DNA of 64,000 nt, taken from Neobacillus sp. SuZ13 (GTDB lineage Bacteria; Bacillota; Bacilli; Bacillales; Cytobacillaceae). Positions 25,584 to 34,700 of this stretch are shown piece by piece. Below the pieces are notes generated by a model. That model saw nothing but the letters and a program-made list of their open reading frames with translations. It was not told where the DNA came from and searched no databases. The stretch spans positions 2,155,501 through 2,219,500 of the forward strand of contig NZ_CP126107.1 of the NCBI RefSeq assembly GCF_030123365.1, written 5' to 3'. A program made the translations under genes and the position numbers. Position 1 is the stretch's first letter. Every line of letters starts with the position of its first letter.

Positions 25584-26342
25584 ATGAATAATAAACAGAT
25601 CGTTCCGTGGATTGTCCCCATTTTATTACTTGCTGCCTGGCAGCTATCAAGCCAATTGGGGCTATTATCTTCACGTGTGCTGCCAAACCCTGTCGATGTA
25701 TTCAAGTCAGCGGCTGAACTAGCCAAATCAGGTCAACTATTTGAATATATTGGTGCAAGCAGTAAACGGGCTATCATCGGGTTTATAATAGGTGGGGGAA
25801 TCGGATTTGCTTTAGGGCTATTGAACGGCTTATCGAGAATTTCAGAAAGTCTGTTGGATAGTTCCTTACAAATGGTTCGGAATATACCGCATCTTGCGTT
25901 GATCCCCATTGTGATATTGTGGTTCGGAATTGAAGAAGAGGCAAAGTTATTTCTCGTAGCATTAGGTACTTTTTTTCCGATTTACTTAAACACCTTCCAC
26001 GGAATCCGTTCGATCGACAAATCTCTTATTGAAATGGGAAATGTTTATGGTCTTAAAGGGTTTTCGTTATTCTGGAACATTATTTTGCCCGGCGCTCTTC
26101 CTTCTATCTTAGTTGGGGTTCGTTATGCAATCGGTATTACCTGGGTCACCCTTATTGTCGCTGAAACAATTGCATCAAATTCAGGTATAGGCTATATGGC
26201 CATGAACGCTAGAGAATTTATGAGGCTGGATATCGTCGTATTAAGTATTATTCTTTATGCACTTCTCGGAAAGCTATCTGACCTTTTAGCAAAAATAGCT
26301 GAGAAGAGATTTTTACAATGGAATCCGTCTTATCGAAAATAG
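25584..26342 (+). CDS. ssuC: Sulfonate ABC transporter permease
   Basis: A 252-residue inner-membrane permease with about six helices and the EAA loop (EMGNVYGLKGFSLFWNIILPGALPSILVGVR). ATG 25584 follows AAGGGG and is 13 nt after ssuD. It pairs with SsuA and SsuB. Confidence 0.93.
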   Translation: MNNKQIVPWIVPILLLAAWQLSSQLGLLSSRVLPNPVDVFKSAAELAKSGQLFEYIGASSKRAIIGFIIGGGIGFALGLLNGLSRISESLLDSSLQMVRNIPHLALIPIVILWFGIEEEAKLFLVALGTFFPIYLNTFHGIRSIDKSLIEMGNVYGLKGFSLFWNIILPGALPSILVGVRYAIGITWVTLIVAETIASNSGIGYMAMNAREFMRLDIVVLSIILYALLGKLSDLLAKIAEKRFLQWNPSYRK

Positions 26343-26357
26343 GGAGGAGGGTAATTA

Positions 26358-27131
26358 ATGACTGAAAAAAAAGAACGTCAAACAATAGTAGAAATTTCTA
26401 ACCTCCAAAAATCATACGGCAAACATAAAGTACTCCGAAATATTAATCTAAAGGTTCAAAAAGGAGAATTTATTGCGATTGTAGGAAAAAGCGGATGTGG
26501 TAAAAGTACATTATTACGCTTACTTGCTGGATTAGAGACGGCAGGTGATGGTGAGATCTATACAGATGGTGAACGTTTGGAGGGTAGAAATCAATTAGCA
26601 AAAATCATGTTTCAGGATGGCAGACTCCTCCCGTGGAAAAGAGTGGTCCAAAACGTCGGTCTGGGTTTAAAAACAGACTGGCGGCAGCGTGCCGAAAAGG
26701 TATTGGAACAAGTCGGATTAGCTGACCGCGGAAATGATTGGCCATCTGTTTTATCAGGAGGACAACGCCAGAGAGTCGCACTTGCAAGAGCATTAGTTCA
26801 TGAGCCAGAAATACTTTTATTAGATGAACCACTTGGGGCACTGGATGCACTGACACGAATCGAAATGCACCAGCTTATTGAAGATTTATGGCTGGAAAAG
26901 AAGTTTACTGCCGTGTTGGTGACGCATGATGTAGAAGAAGCGGTTGCGCTAGCTAATAGAGTGATATTAATTGAAGATGGGGAAATTGTAATGAACCATC
27001 CTATTAAACTACCCTATCCAAGGCAGAGGGAACATCCATTATTTGCTCCAACTGTAAGCCATATATTGAACCGAATATTGAAAAAAGAGAAAATGTCAAC
27101 TAGTGATTTAAGACTGACGAAAATTGAGTAG
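26358..27131 (+). CDS. ssuB: Sulfonate ABC transporter ATP-binding protein
   Basis: A 257-residue ATPase with Walker [10 protein letters not shown]-loop FQDGRLLPW, signature LSGGQRQR, Walker B ILLLDEP and the switch region [19 protein letters not shown] precedes ATG 26358. It ends the ssuADCB run. Confidence 0.93.
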   Translation: MTEKKERQTIVEISNLQKSYGKHKVLRNINLKVQKGEFIAIVGKSGCGKSTLLRLLAGLETAGDGEIYTDGERLEGRNQLAKIMFQDGRLLPWKRVVQNVGLGLKTDWRQRAEKVLEQVGLADRGNDWPSVLSGGQRQRVALARALVHEPEILLLDEPLGALDALTRIEMHQLIEDLWLEKKFTAVLVTHDVEEAVALANRVILIEDGEIVMNHPIKLPYPRQREHPLFAPTVSHILNRILKKEKMSTSDLRLTKIE

Positions 27132-27141
27132 CGGGTTTCAT

Positions 27142-27173
27142 TTGACTTAAAGCATAGTATTCGAATAGGAATT
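27142..27173 (+). promoter_or_regulatory. CymR-like site upstream of the YezD-like gene
   Basis: TTGACT (27142-27147) is followed by ATAGGAATT at 27165-27173, matching the site found in other promoters of the island. No convincing -10 at correct spacing was found, so it may be an operator for readthrough control. Confidence 0.35.
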
Positions 27174-27210
27174 CTCGTCTTTATTGTTAAAAATGAGAGG
27201 GGATAACAAA

Positions 27211-27369
27211 ATGGCAGTAGTTGATAAAGAAAAAATTGATAATATTTTAGTCATGCTAAAAAACTTAGAGTACGGTTCTTTGGTCATAACCATCCATGCT
27301 GGTAACATTACACAAATTGATTGTACAGAAAAAAATAGATTTGCTACGCAAAAATCCATCAATAAATAA
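27211..27369 (+). CDS. DUF2292 (YezD-like) small protein
   Basis: A 52-residue protein, MAVVDKEKIDNILVMLKNLEYGSLVITIHAGNITQIDCTEK, fitting the YezD/DUF2292 pattern (EKI..IL..LK.L.YGS..I..H.G.I.QI..TEK). Members are often found beside sulfur-assimilation genes. ATG 27211 follows AGAGGGGATAACAAA. Function is unknown. Confidence 0.8.
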   Translation: MAVVDKEKIDNILVMLKNLEYGSLVITIHAGNITQIDCTEKNRFATQKSINK

Positions 27370-27431
27370 AAAGTTATCTTTAAAATGAACATCAAACACA
27401 ACATTGAAGGATTTTCAGGAGGAGATAAAAG

Positions 27432-27494
27432 ATGTCAGAAGGAGTGAAGGGGTCTTTAAAACAAAATGAATACCTATACAGATATTCCACTTAA
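27432..27494 (+). CDS. Possible 20-residue peptide
   Basis: ATG 27432 is preceded by an excellent ribosome binding site (AGGAGGAGATAAAAG) and encodes a 20-residue peptide ending NEYLYRYST. It lies 17 nt before the ssuE start. It may be a leader peptide that couples translation of ssuE or a truncated gene start; the RBS is the only strong support. Confidence 0.3.
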   Translation: MSEGVKGSLKQNEYLYRYST

Positions 27495-27511
27495 GAAAGG
27501 AAGTTTATTTG

Positions 27512-28069
27512 ATGAGTAAAATTACAATTATTTCTGGAAGTCCTTCTGAGCAAACCAGATTAAACGGGGTGTTGGCTGAAGTTGTAAAGCAATTAGAAGG
27601 GGTGAATATCATTCCAGAAATCATCCATGTTCGAAATCTACCTGCCCAGGATTTAATTCAAGCGAAATTTAATAGTGAAGAAATTGTTAGAGCCAATAAA
27701 AAGGTCGAGGATTCAACAATAATTGTCATTCTGACACCTGTTTATAAAGCTTCTTTTACTGGAGTTTTAAAAACCTATCTTGATCTCTTACCGCAAAATA
27801 GTCTTGAAGGTAAGACTGTTTTACCTATTGCTATTGGAGGAACCTTTGGACATCTATTAATGATAGATTATGCATTGAAGCCGGTCCTAGCTGCTCTGGG
27901 AGCAACGCATATTTTAAAGGGAGCCTTTATTTTGGATAGTCAAATAAAAAAAATAGAAAATAATCAATATGAAATTGATGAGGAAGCTGAAAATCGAATA
28001 GATACTTCCTTGAATTTCTTGAAAAATGCTTTATCTCCAGAGAAGAATATGACCAGATCTATAGTTTAG
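27512..28069 (+). CDS. ssuE: NADPH-dependent FMN reductase for sulfonate monooxygenase
   Basis: A 185-residue flavodoxin-like reductase that supplies FMNH2 to SsuD and possibly to the NtaA-type enzyme at 11896. The phosphate-binding loop is IISGSPSEQTRLNGV, and TPVYKASFTGVLKTYLDLLPQN and IGGTFGHLLMIDYALKPVLAALGA are SsuE-type. ATG 27512 follows AAGAAAGGAAG. Confidence 0.92.
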   Translation: MSKITIISGSPSEQTRLNGVLAEVVKQLEGVNIIPEIIHVRNLPAQDLIQAKFNSEEIVRANKKVEDSTIIVILTPVYKASFTGVLKTYLDLLPQNSLEGKTVLPIAIGGTFGHLLMIDYALKPVLAALGATHILKGAFILDSQIKKIENNQYEIDEEAENRIDTSLNFLKNALSPEKNMTRSIV

Positions 28070-28417
28070 AAAAGTTCATGAAAAAATGTACTTATGCTCC
28101 CTCAGTTAGATACGATTATCTATCAAAGATTCACTTATTCACAGGATTTCAAAGCACTTGTATAAAGTTAAAGGTTTTTGATATACATGAAGTTTATAAC
28201 CATCCGCACGGTGATTTTTCACTTGTGCGGTTTTTTGATTGATTAACTTCCACTCCTAGGTTCGAGTGTTTTAGCATTGTTTTTTTGTCCTTTCGCATCC
28301 GGTAATTATTTTAAGAAAATTTCATTTACCAACCATATCACAACTAGTTTATAATAAAAGGATGTCCAAATTGAATAGTAATAGTCTAGTCCTATGAAAC
28401 TAAGAAGATTTAAGTAG
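28070..28417. other. Intergenic region between ssuE and the Wadjet operon
   Basis: It holds the ssuE terminator (28204-28236) and a promoter-like TATAAT at 28350-28355 with TTACCA at 28326-28331 for the Wadjet genes. A 54-codon open frame (28078-28242) overlaps the terminator and is discussed in the findings. Confidence 0.5.
28204..28236 (+). terminator. Terminator after ssuE
   Basis: CCGCAC (28204-28209) pairs with GTGCGG (28225-28230) and GGTGA with TCACT inside, followed by TTTTTT. Confidence 0.85.
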
Positions 28418-29491
28418 GTGAATACCATCGACATCATTGAAACAAGGGTGAGAGGTTTTATAGCTGATATTCAACACCCTAAACAAAAAAAGAAAATAAA
28501 TATTAACGATTTAGAACTTCAGTTACGGAAACTTATGGATGATTATTTTGAAATGGATGGATATTCGTTGTTTTATCGTGCTATTGATACATTGAAAGCA
28601 GAAGGACATCTAATTCCTATCCTAAACAATCAATTCAATGGAAGAACACCTTCTCTATCATTATATTATTGGGTAAATTTAAAAGTTCAAGAAGACCAAT
28701 GGGATCGACTCGAGATGATGAAATTAGGTGATCAGTTTGATTTTTCCTTTTATGAACGGCATTCCGAATGGCAAACGAAAGATGAATGGAACAGAATTCA
28801 GAATGTCTATACATTTCTAAAGTCCAGTCAGGAACGGGAGGTCGTGTCAGTCGAAGAAAGAAGCCTGGAGCTTTTTGGTCATGAAAAATTCTTACTCGAT
28901 AGTGATAGCTTTCCTGATGGAATAGGATTTTTAGCTAGAATTGGCATTGGAGAAGACCAACTTAAAATGGTGAACTATGGCGAGCCTTTTGTCTTTTGGA
29001 TGAAACAAGGGAAAGAATTGAAAGATATTCAGAGAGTTCTAATCGTCGAGAATCTATCTTTCTTTCATACATCCATTAAGCTATTGGAAGGAAATCAACT
29101 CGACTATGAACCGGACCTGATTATTTATGGTGAAGGAACGAAAATTGAACGGAGCTTTTCCTTTTTCTTCAGAATGTTTCCACCTAAACCCTATCTTTTC
29201 TATTATGCAGGTGATCTTGATGCTGCAGGTTACGGAATCCTCATTCGGCTTATCGAAAAATATCCAGATTGCTGTATTCAGCCGGCCTTAAAAATTTACC
29301 GAAAGATGCTGGAATGTCTAGAACAAAGGAATGACCAAAAACAAGGTCAAACACAAAACCTCAAATACCGTGATTTATTCTTTCAATGGTTTACCGAAGA
29401 AGAGCAAATGAAATTACAGAATTTATGGCAGGAAAATAAGCGGATAGCTCAAGAAGTGTTAACAATCGAAACATGGAGGCGATGGATGTGA
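28418..29491 (+). CDS. jetD: Wadjet defence protein JetD (toprim nuclease)
   Basis: A 357-residue DUF2220-type protein. The toprim nuclease core is visible as LIVENLSFFHTS (catalytic Glu) and YYAGDLDAAGYGI (DxD). JetD cuts closed-circular plasmid DNA after loop extrusion by JetABC. GTG 28418 is taken as the start, with a weak AAGAAG upstream; the true start might differ by a few codons. It is first in the operon, unlike type I Wadjet (jetABCD). Confidence 0.85.
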   Translation: MNTIDIIETRVRGFIADIQHPKQKKKININDLELQLRKLMDDYFEMDGYSLFYRAIDTLKAEGHLIPILNNQFNGRTPSLSLYYWVNLKVQEDQWDRLEMMKLGDQFDFSFYERHSEWQTKDEWNRIQNVYTFLKSSQEREVVSVEERSLELFGHEKFLLDSDSFPDGIGFLARIGIGEDQLKMVNYGEPFVFWMKQGKELKDIQRVLIVENLSFFHTSIKLLEGNQLDYEPDLIIYGEGTKIERSFSFFFRMFPPKPYLFYYAGDLDAAGYGILIRLIEKYPDCCIQPALKIYRKMLECLEQRNDQKQGQTQNLKYRDLFFQWFTEEEQMKLQNLWQENKRIAQEVLTIETWRRWM

Positions 29492-30993
29492 ACGAATCAT
29501 GGGAAGGTTTCGCCCAGCGGATGAAACGATTAAATCCATTGTTTGAACTTGGGAGGGGAATGGAAGTAGGTGAGCTAAAACCCCATATCCAAACCATTCT
29601 TATGCAAGTGCTCCTCACCATCTTTTATCGAGAATTAAATGATGATGATCATCGAAGTAAATCCGATATCAAATATATGGTGGAAGATTCGATTAAGCAA
29701 ATGAAGCTTTTAGCAGACGATAAGCAAATTGAACGAATTACAAGTGGGCTTTTATATCAGGGAAAGGAAGAGTTTAGTAAACCGTTTGAAGCCCTATATT
29801 ACGATGAAATCAGACAATCATGGGAAACGCAAACCTACCGATATGTCACGATGGATGAATTATATACGAACTTAGAAATAGGCGGATCGATTGTTTATAA
29901 ACTCACGGATGTCGCTCAGGAAATGATTTTTATGAGCAGGGAAATGGCAGAGGAATTCTCCATTACGATAGAACAACTCTATAGTATGCAGTTGATTAAA
30001 AACGGTAATTTTCGAAAAGCTACGCGAAACCTCGATCACCTCATTTCACGAGTAAACCGCTTAATGGCAAATGAATTCACTTTTCAAAAAGAAATGATCA
30101 ACAATCCCAAAATCTTATTGATGGAAGAGGAATGGCAAAGGGCCGACAATCGGGTTGAAATTGAAAAGCAATTTGAAGAAGAAAAAAATCACTTCCGTAC
30201 CATTACTAGTATGATAGAAAAGACCAAACGCAGGAATGAAGAAGATGATTATATGCAGAAAGAATTGATACTTCTTCAAGAAAAGATTGGCCATACACGA
30301 CAATTACATGATCGATTTGCAAAGCTAGTCATTCAAAATATTTCCTATGAGATGAAATTAAAGGCTGAAAATCCTTCATTGTTTTGGGAAAATAGTCTCG
30401 TTTCATTTCGAGAGCATTTTTATGAAAACTGGTTCATGAAGGAAGGGGTCAAAGATTTCGAGACGATAGAAGGTGTCCTTTCTCCGTTATTTTCACCGAA
30501 AAATGAATTTATTCTCCCGCTCGATTGGATTTGGGGAGAACAAGAATTTGATGAAAAACAACTTACAGATGCCATAATCGAAGAAGAGGCTGAAGAAAGT
30601 ATTACTCGTTTGCGAGTGACGAACTGGGATTCAGTTATTAAGGCATGGAGTTATGTTTTTCAATTTTTACAAACAAACGGAGAGTTCTCGTTAGCTGATT
30701 TAGCCGAGATGCCATTGGAAGTACAGGATTTATGGTTTGAAGAATCTGAAACGATTGATTTATGGATGATGTTCGATAAAAAGCCGCTGAAGGTTCAAGT
30801 GCTGCATAGAAAGGAAGAAACCTTAACAGATGAGAGGGAAATTCTTCTTTATAAATTAATGAAAGAATATCCGCAATTTCAAGTCTTCGAAGGCTTAAAG
30901 ATTTATACCATGTTTGACCATCGTGCGGAGCCTTTTCTATGGTATCAAATGAAAATTACCCCTTTTAAAATATGTGTTCAGGAGGAGAAATGA
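29488..30993 (+). CDS. jetA: Wadjet defence protein JetA (kleisin-like)
   Basis: A 501-residue mostly helical protein in the position and size of JetA, the kleisin subunit that bridges the SMC heads. GTG 29488 overlaps jetD's stop by 4 nt (GTGA) and lies 8 nt after GGAGG (29475-29479). The middle has a long charged coiled-coil (about residues 215-280, EIEKQFEEEKNHFRTITSMI). Identity rests mainly on operon context and family resemblance. Confidence 0.8.
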   Translation: MNESWEGFAQRMKRLNPLFELGRGMEVGELKPHIQTILMQVLLTIFYRELNDDDHRSKSDIKYMVEDSIKQMKLLADDKQIERITSGLLYQGKEEFSKPFEALYYDEIRQSWETQTYRYVTMDELYTNLEIGGSIVYKLTDVAQEMIFMSREMAEEFSITIEQLYSMQLIKNGNFRKATRNLDHLISRVNRLMANEFTFQKEMINNPKILLMEEEWQRADNRVEIEKQFEEEKNHFRTITSMIEKTKRRNEEDDYMQKELILLQEKIGHTRQLHDRFAKLVIQNISYEMKLKAENPSLFWENSLVSFREHFYENWFMKEGVKDFETIEGVLSPLFSPKNEFILPLDWIWGEQEFDEKQLTDAIIEEEAEESITRLRVTNWDSVIKAWSYVFQFLQTNGEFSLADLAEMPLEVQDLWFEESETIDLWMMFDKKPLKVQVLHRKEETLTDEREILLYKLMKEYPQFQVFEGLKIYTMFDHRAEPFLWYQMKITPFKICVQEEK

Positions 30994-31739
30994 TGAATGC
31001 AGAAACAATCAAAAGAGCATCATCTGTCTATTTTACTCTATTAAAAGATAAAGTCATCGACGAAAATAGCGAACACTTTCAGACGTATTTTGATCCGGAA
31101 GTAAGACAGACGGTTCTTTTATTAGCAGACGAATCAGGTACATATATCATTGAATCGCCTAAACGGATTCACTTAGTTGTTCAGCCAACCGGCTCTGTCT
31201 TTGCTACGAATTTTACTCATATGAAAGAAAAGCATCGGCAAGTTGAAACGAAAAAACACTTTCATCTGATTAGCGTTGTCATTATGTCTTTTTTAGCAGC
31301 CATAGACCGCAACCAGGCTGCAAAAATCCGCACAAAGCGGGAAGGGATTAGTTACTATGCATTAGAACGGCAAGTCAATGACTTAATGATGAAATGGGAG
31401 AGCGTTCTTAAAGTTGAACTGACCTTCGGTGAAGAAGAACGGATTGATATGAAGGAAGTTGTGACCACATGGAAATACATGGAGGTTGACACAGATGATT
31501 ATGGGAGTAAAAAAGGTAATCGACGGACCCGAATCGGTTTAATTGCCAGCGCTATGCGCTTATTAGAGACGGAAGGGCTAATTGTCATTCTTGATCGGGA
31601 CGATATAGCTAAGGTTATTCCAAAACAAGAGCTTTTTGAGCGGATCGAATACTTATATCACGATTACGATCGTTATGAAGTTTTTAAAAAATTAATGACT
31701 ACAGAGGAGGATATGCATGCCGAAAATCCATCGAATTAG
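30993..31739 (+). CDS. jetB: Wadjet defence protein JetB (KITE-like)
   Basis: A 248-residue protein, MNAETIKRASSVYFTLLKDKVIDE at its start, with winged-helix-like segments, matching the JetB/DUF6063-type subunit. GGAGGAG at 30981-30987 suits ATG 30993; ATG 30990, giving an ATGA overlap with jetA, is possible. It overlaps jetC by 23 nt. Confidence 0.78.
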   Translation: MNAETIKRASSVYFTLLKDKVIDENSEHFQTYFDPEVRQTVLLLADESGTYIIESPKRIHLVVQPTGSVFATNFTHMKEKHRQVETKKHFHLISVVIMSFLAAIDRNQAAKIRTKREGISYYALERQVNDLMMKWESVLKVELTFGEEERIDMKEVVTTWKYMEVDTDDYGSKKGNRRTRIGLIASAMRLLETEGLIVILDRDDIAKVIPKQELFERIEYLYHDYDRYEVFKKLMTTEEDMHAENPSN

Positions 31740-34700
31740 AATTGTTGGCCTCAAGTATGATGGCATGCAAAAGCAGTATAAAGATACCACTTTTAATTTT
31801 CATAATGATGAGACATCAACAAATGGGCTCATTGCAATGATGAATGGGGGTGGGAAAGGTGTGTTCCTCCAGACCATATTCCAAATACTCAAACCTGGAA
31901 CTTCGTGGGGAAAACAAAACAATCGTTATTATCAGCAGTTCTTCTTTAACAATAAAGAGCAATTTATTCCCTATACCTTTCATGTTCTTATTCAGTGGGA
32001 ATTAGATGGGGCGGACAGCCGGCATCTAGTAACTGGCGGAATGTTCTCAGCAGAGCAGCGGATCTCTATGAATGAAGAAGGTGGACATGAAGGTAAATCT
32101 TTGGAACAGGAAGCAAAGATCCTTCCTATTTTCACCTTTTATACGAGAGAATTTGAACGAAAAGAAGAAGCATCGCTTGAGCATATTCCACTCTATGAAA
32201 ATGGTGAGGTTGCTGAAACGGAAAGCTTGAAGGATTATCTAAAATGGAATGGATATGACGTTTACCGAGATCCGAAGAAGCACTATCGTATCCTTGATAC
32301 ATACGGAATTAATCGTAAAGACTGGGATATTATGAAGGACATTAATAAGGATGAAGGCGGCGTTGGAAAATATTTTGAGGGAGCTGAGGATGATCATTCT
32401 CTCTTTCAAAAACGAATCATTCCTACCGTAAGTCAAGTGTTGATTCGAACCGAACATCAAAAGAATGATCTTGTGGAGATTTTCAAAAGTCAGGCAAGTA
32501 TCGCTAAAGACCTGCCTGTACTCTTGAAGAGGGAGCAAGCCCATAAAGAGTTTTTAGAAGATATTGTTCCATTTGAAGAGCACTTAGCAAAAGGAGTAGA
32601 ACATAAAGAAATTGTACATGCAAGTATACAGACAGGAAGACAACTGCTTGGTGCCTTAGAACACTTAAAGCAATCGGAAGAGGCAAGGCTGCAAGAGTTA
32701 GAGAAAGACCTAGAAAAATTAGCTATTAGACAGGAAAATTTACGTTATCAAAAAGAAAATTTAGAGTTTGCTAAAGCTCACAGAGAGGTCATGCAATGGG
32801 ATAAGAAATTAGTAGAAGAAAGGGAGAAACATTCTTCCTTACAAGCAATCGTTAAAGAGAAACAGGAACGAAAAGCACAACTGGACTTTCAGCTGTTATT
32901 AAAAGAGTGGAGTGAAAATGAACAAACTATTCGCTCTCTTTCACAGCAGATTGCGACCTTGGAACAAAACAGCGGCTTAGAGCAAGTGAATCAAAGAATG
33001 GAAGAAATCAAACAAGAAGCTAAAAAGCAATGGGAGCAATCCTATCTTCTGATTCAAGATGGTGTTAAACAGTATGTGGGGTATCAAAAGTTCTTACATA
33101 AAAAGGCATCGGGGCTGTTGCAGCAGGATAAACAAAAGACAAAAGAAATGGCTCAGCTTAGTACGGAGATTGATTTTCTTTATACGCAAATGCATGCGTT
33201 TGAGTCGAAGGAAGCAGCACTTATTAAAGAATTTGGCGATCGCTTAACCTATGACCTAAAGGGCTTGATCGAGAGTCTTTTGAAACAAATTGAAGATAAA
33301 AAGTCTGGATTAGTTGAGTTGCAAGCAAAAGATCATGAATCTAGCGAAAAGCAAAATCAACTTGCCACTTCGCATGGTACGCTTGTCCAATCGATTCAGT
33401 TTTCAGAGGAAAAATGTGAAGACTTAAACTTAGCAAATGAAAAGCAAAAGAAAAAAGAGGCAAAACTATTAGATATGCTTCTTGGTTTAATTGATGATGT
33501 CACGGCACCTTTTACTCAATCTCTCTTATCGAAGTATGCGATACAATTAGAAGAAATACTAGGCAATAACCGCCAACAAGCTGAACAAATCAAAAAGGAA
33601 CTTTGGGAAACACAACTCGACCACTCCTTAAACGATGAGCCCTTCTGGATCGCAAATAAAGATGTGAAGGAATTAAAGGAATGGATCGATGAGAAGACTG
33701 GGATTGATGTATTTTATGGAACCCAATTTCTCCAATCATTAAGTGCATCGGAAATGGCTCATTCACTTATGAAGTATCCGCTCCTCCCATACGGGTTGGT
33801 CGTAAGCGGGCAGCAATGGCAAAAAATTAATCAGCAGGTTCTTACAGGAAGGATGTTTAAAAGTCCTGTACCGATTTTCATGCGTGAGGAAATGAACAGT
33901 GAAAATCACCAGCCAACCTTTGTAATTATTAACGGAACGGAGAAAGAACTTTTAAGTGATAAAAATCAATTCACTAGCTGGAAAATAACGATTGCTAAAC
34001 AAATAGACGAAAAGAAAGATACTCTTCTTGAAATTGAAAAAACAGAAATCTCCTTGCGTCGTATTTTAAAAGAAATTGATCGTTTTTTATCAAGCGAGCT
34101 TTCTAGTGATATCGAAAAAGTTCTCAATCAGGAACAAAACGCTCTACTTTCTAAAAAGACGCAATTGCAGGAAATTAAAACACAAGAAGAAAAAGAAAAA
34201 GAATTACAGCTTGGGTTAAAAGAACAACTGGAAAAGACAAAAGGTAAGATGGAGAAACTTACAAGAAATGTAGAAAGATTAGAGGAGTTTGATCAAGAAA
34301 AAACTCTTCACCATGAAAATAAACGGGTAAAACTAGAGAAAGAAAAGCTAAAGGAAGTCTTAGGAGTTCAGCAGCAAGAAATAGGAAAAGACCACCAGAA
34401 TACAGTTGAATTACAAAACCAGTGGAATCAAACGTATGTGGAATGGAAACTTACAACGGAGCAAAATATAAAGGAAATCCGGTTCTTTATAGAGGAAGCA
34501 GCTTTTCCTGCGGATGAAAAAGCAGACCAATGTGAAGAGGTCCCACATCTTTCAACGCATTTACTACAAGAGATAAACGGCAGTATGAAAGAGTTAAAAC
34601 AGCTTCAAAAATCTAAAGAAGAACAGGCTAGAGAATTACTCGTTCTTCAAGCAAAAAGAGAAACCGAACAAAAGCAGCAAAAGAAATTAGAGAAAAAACT

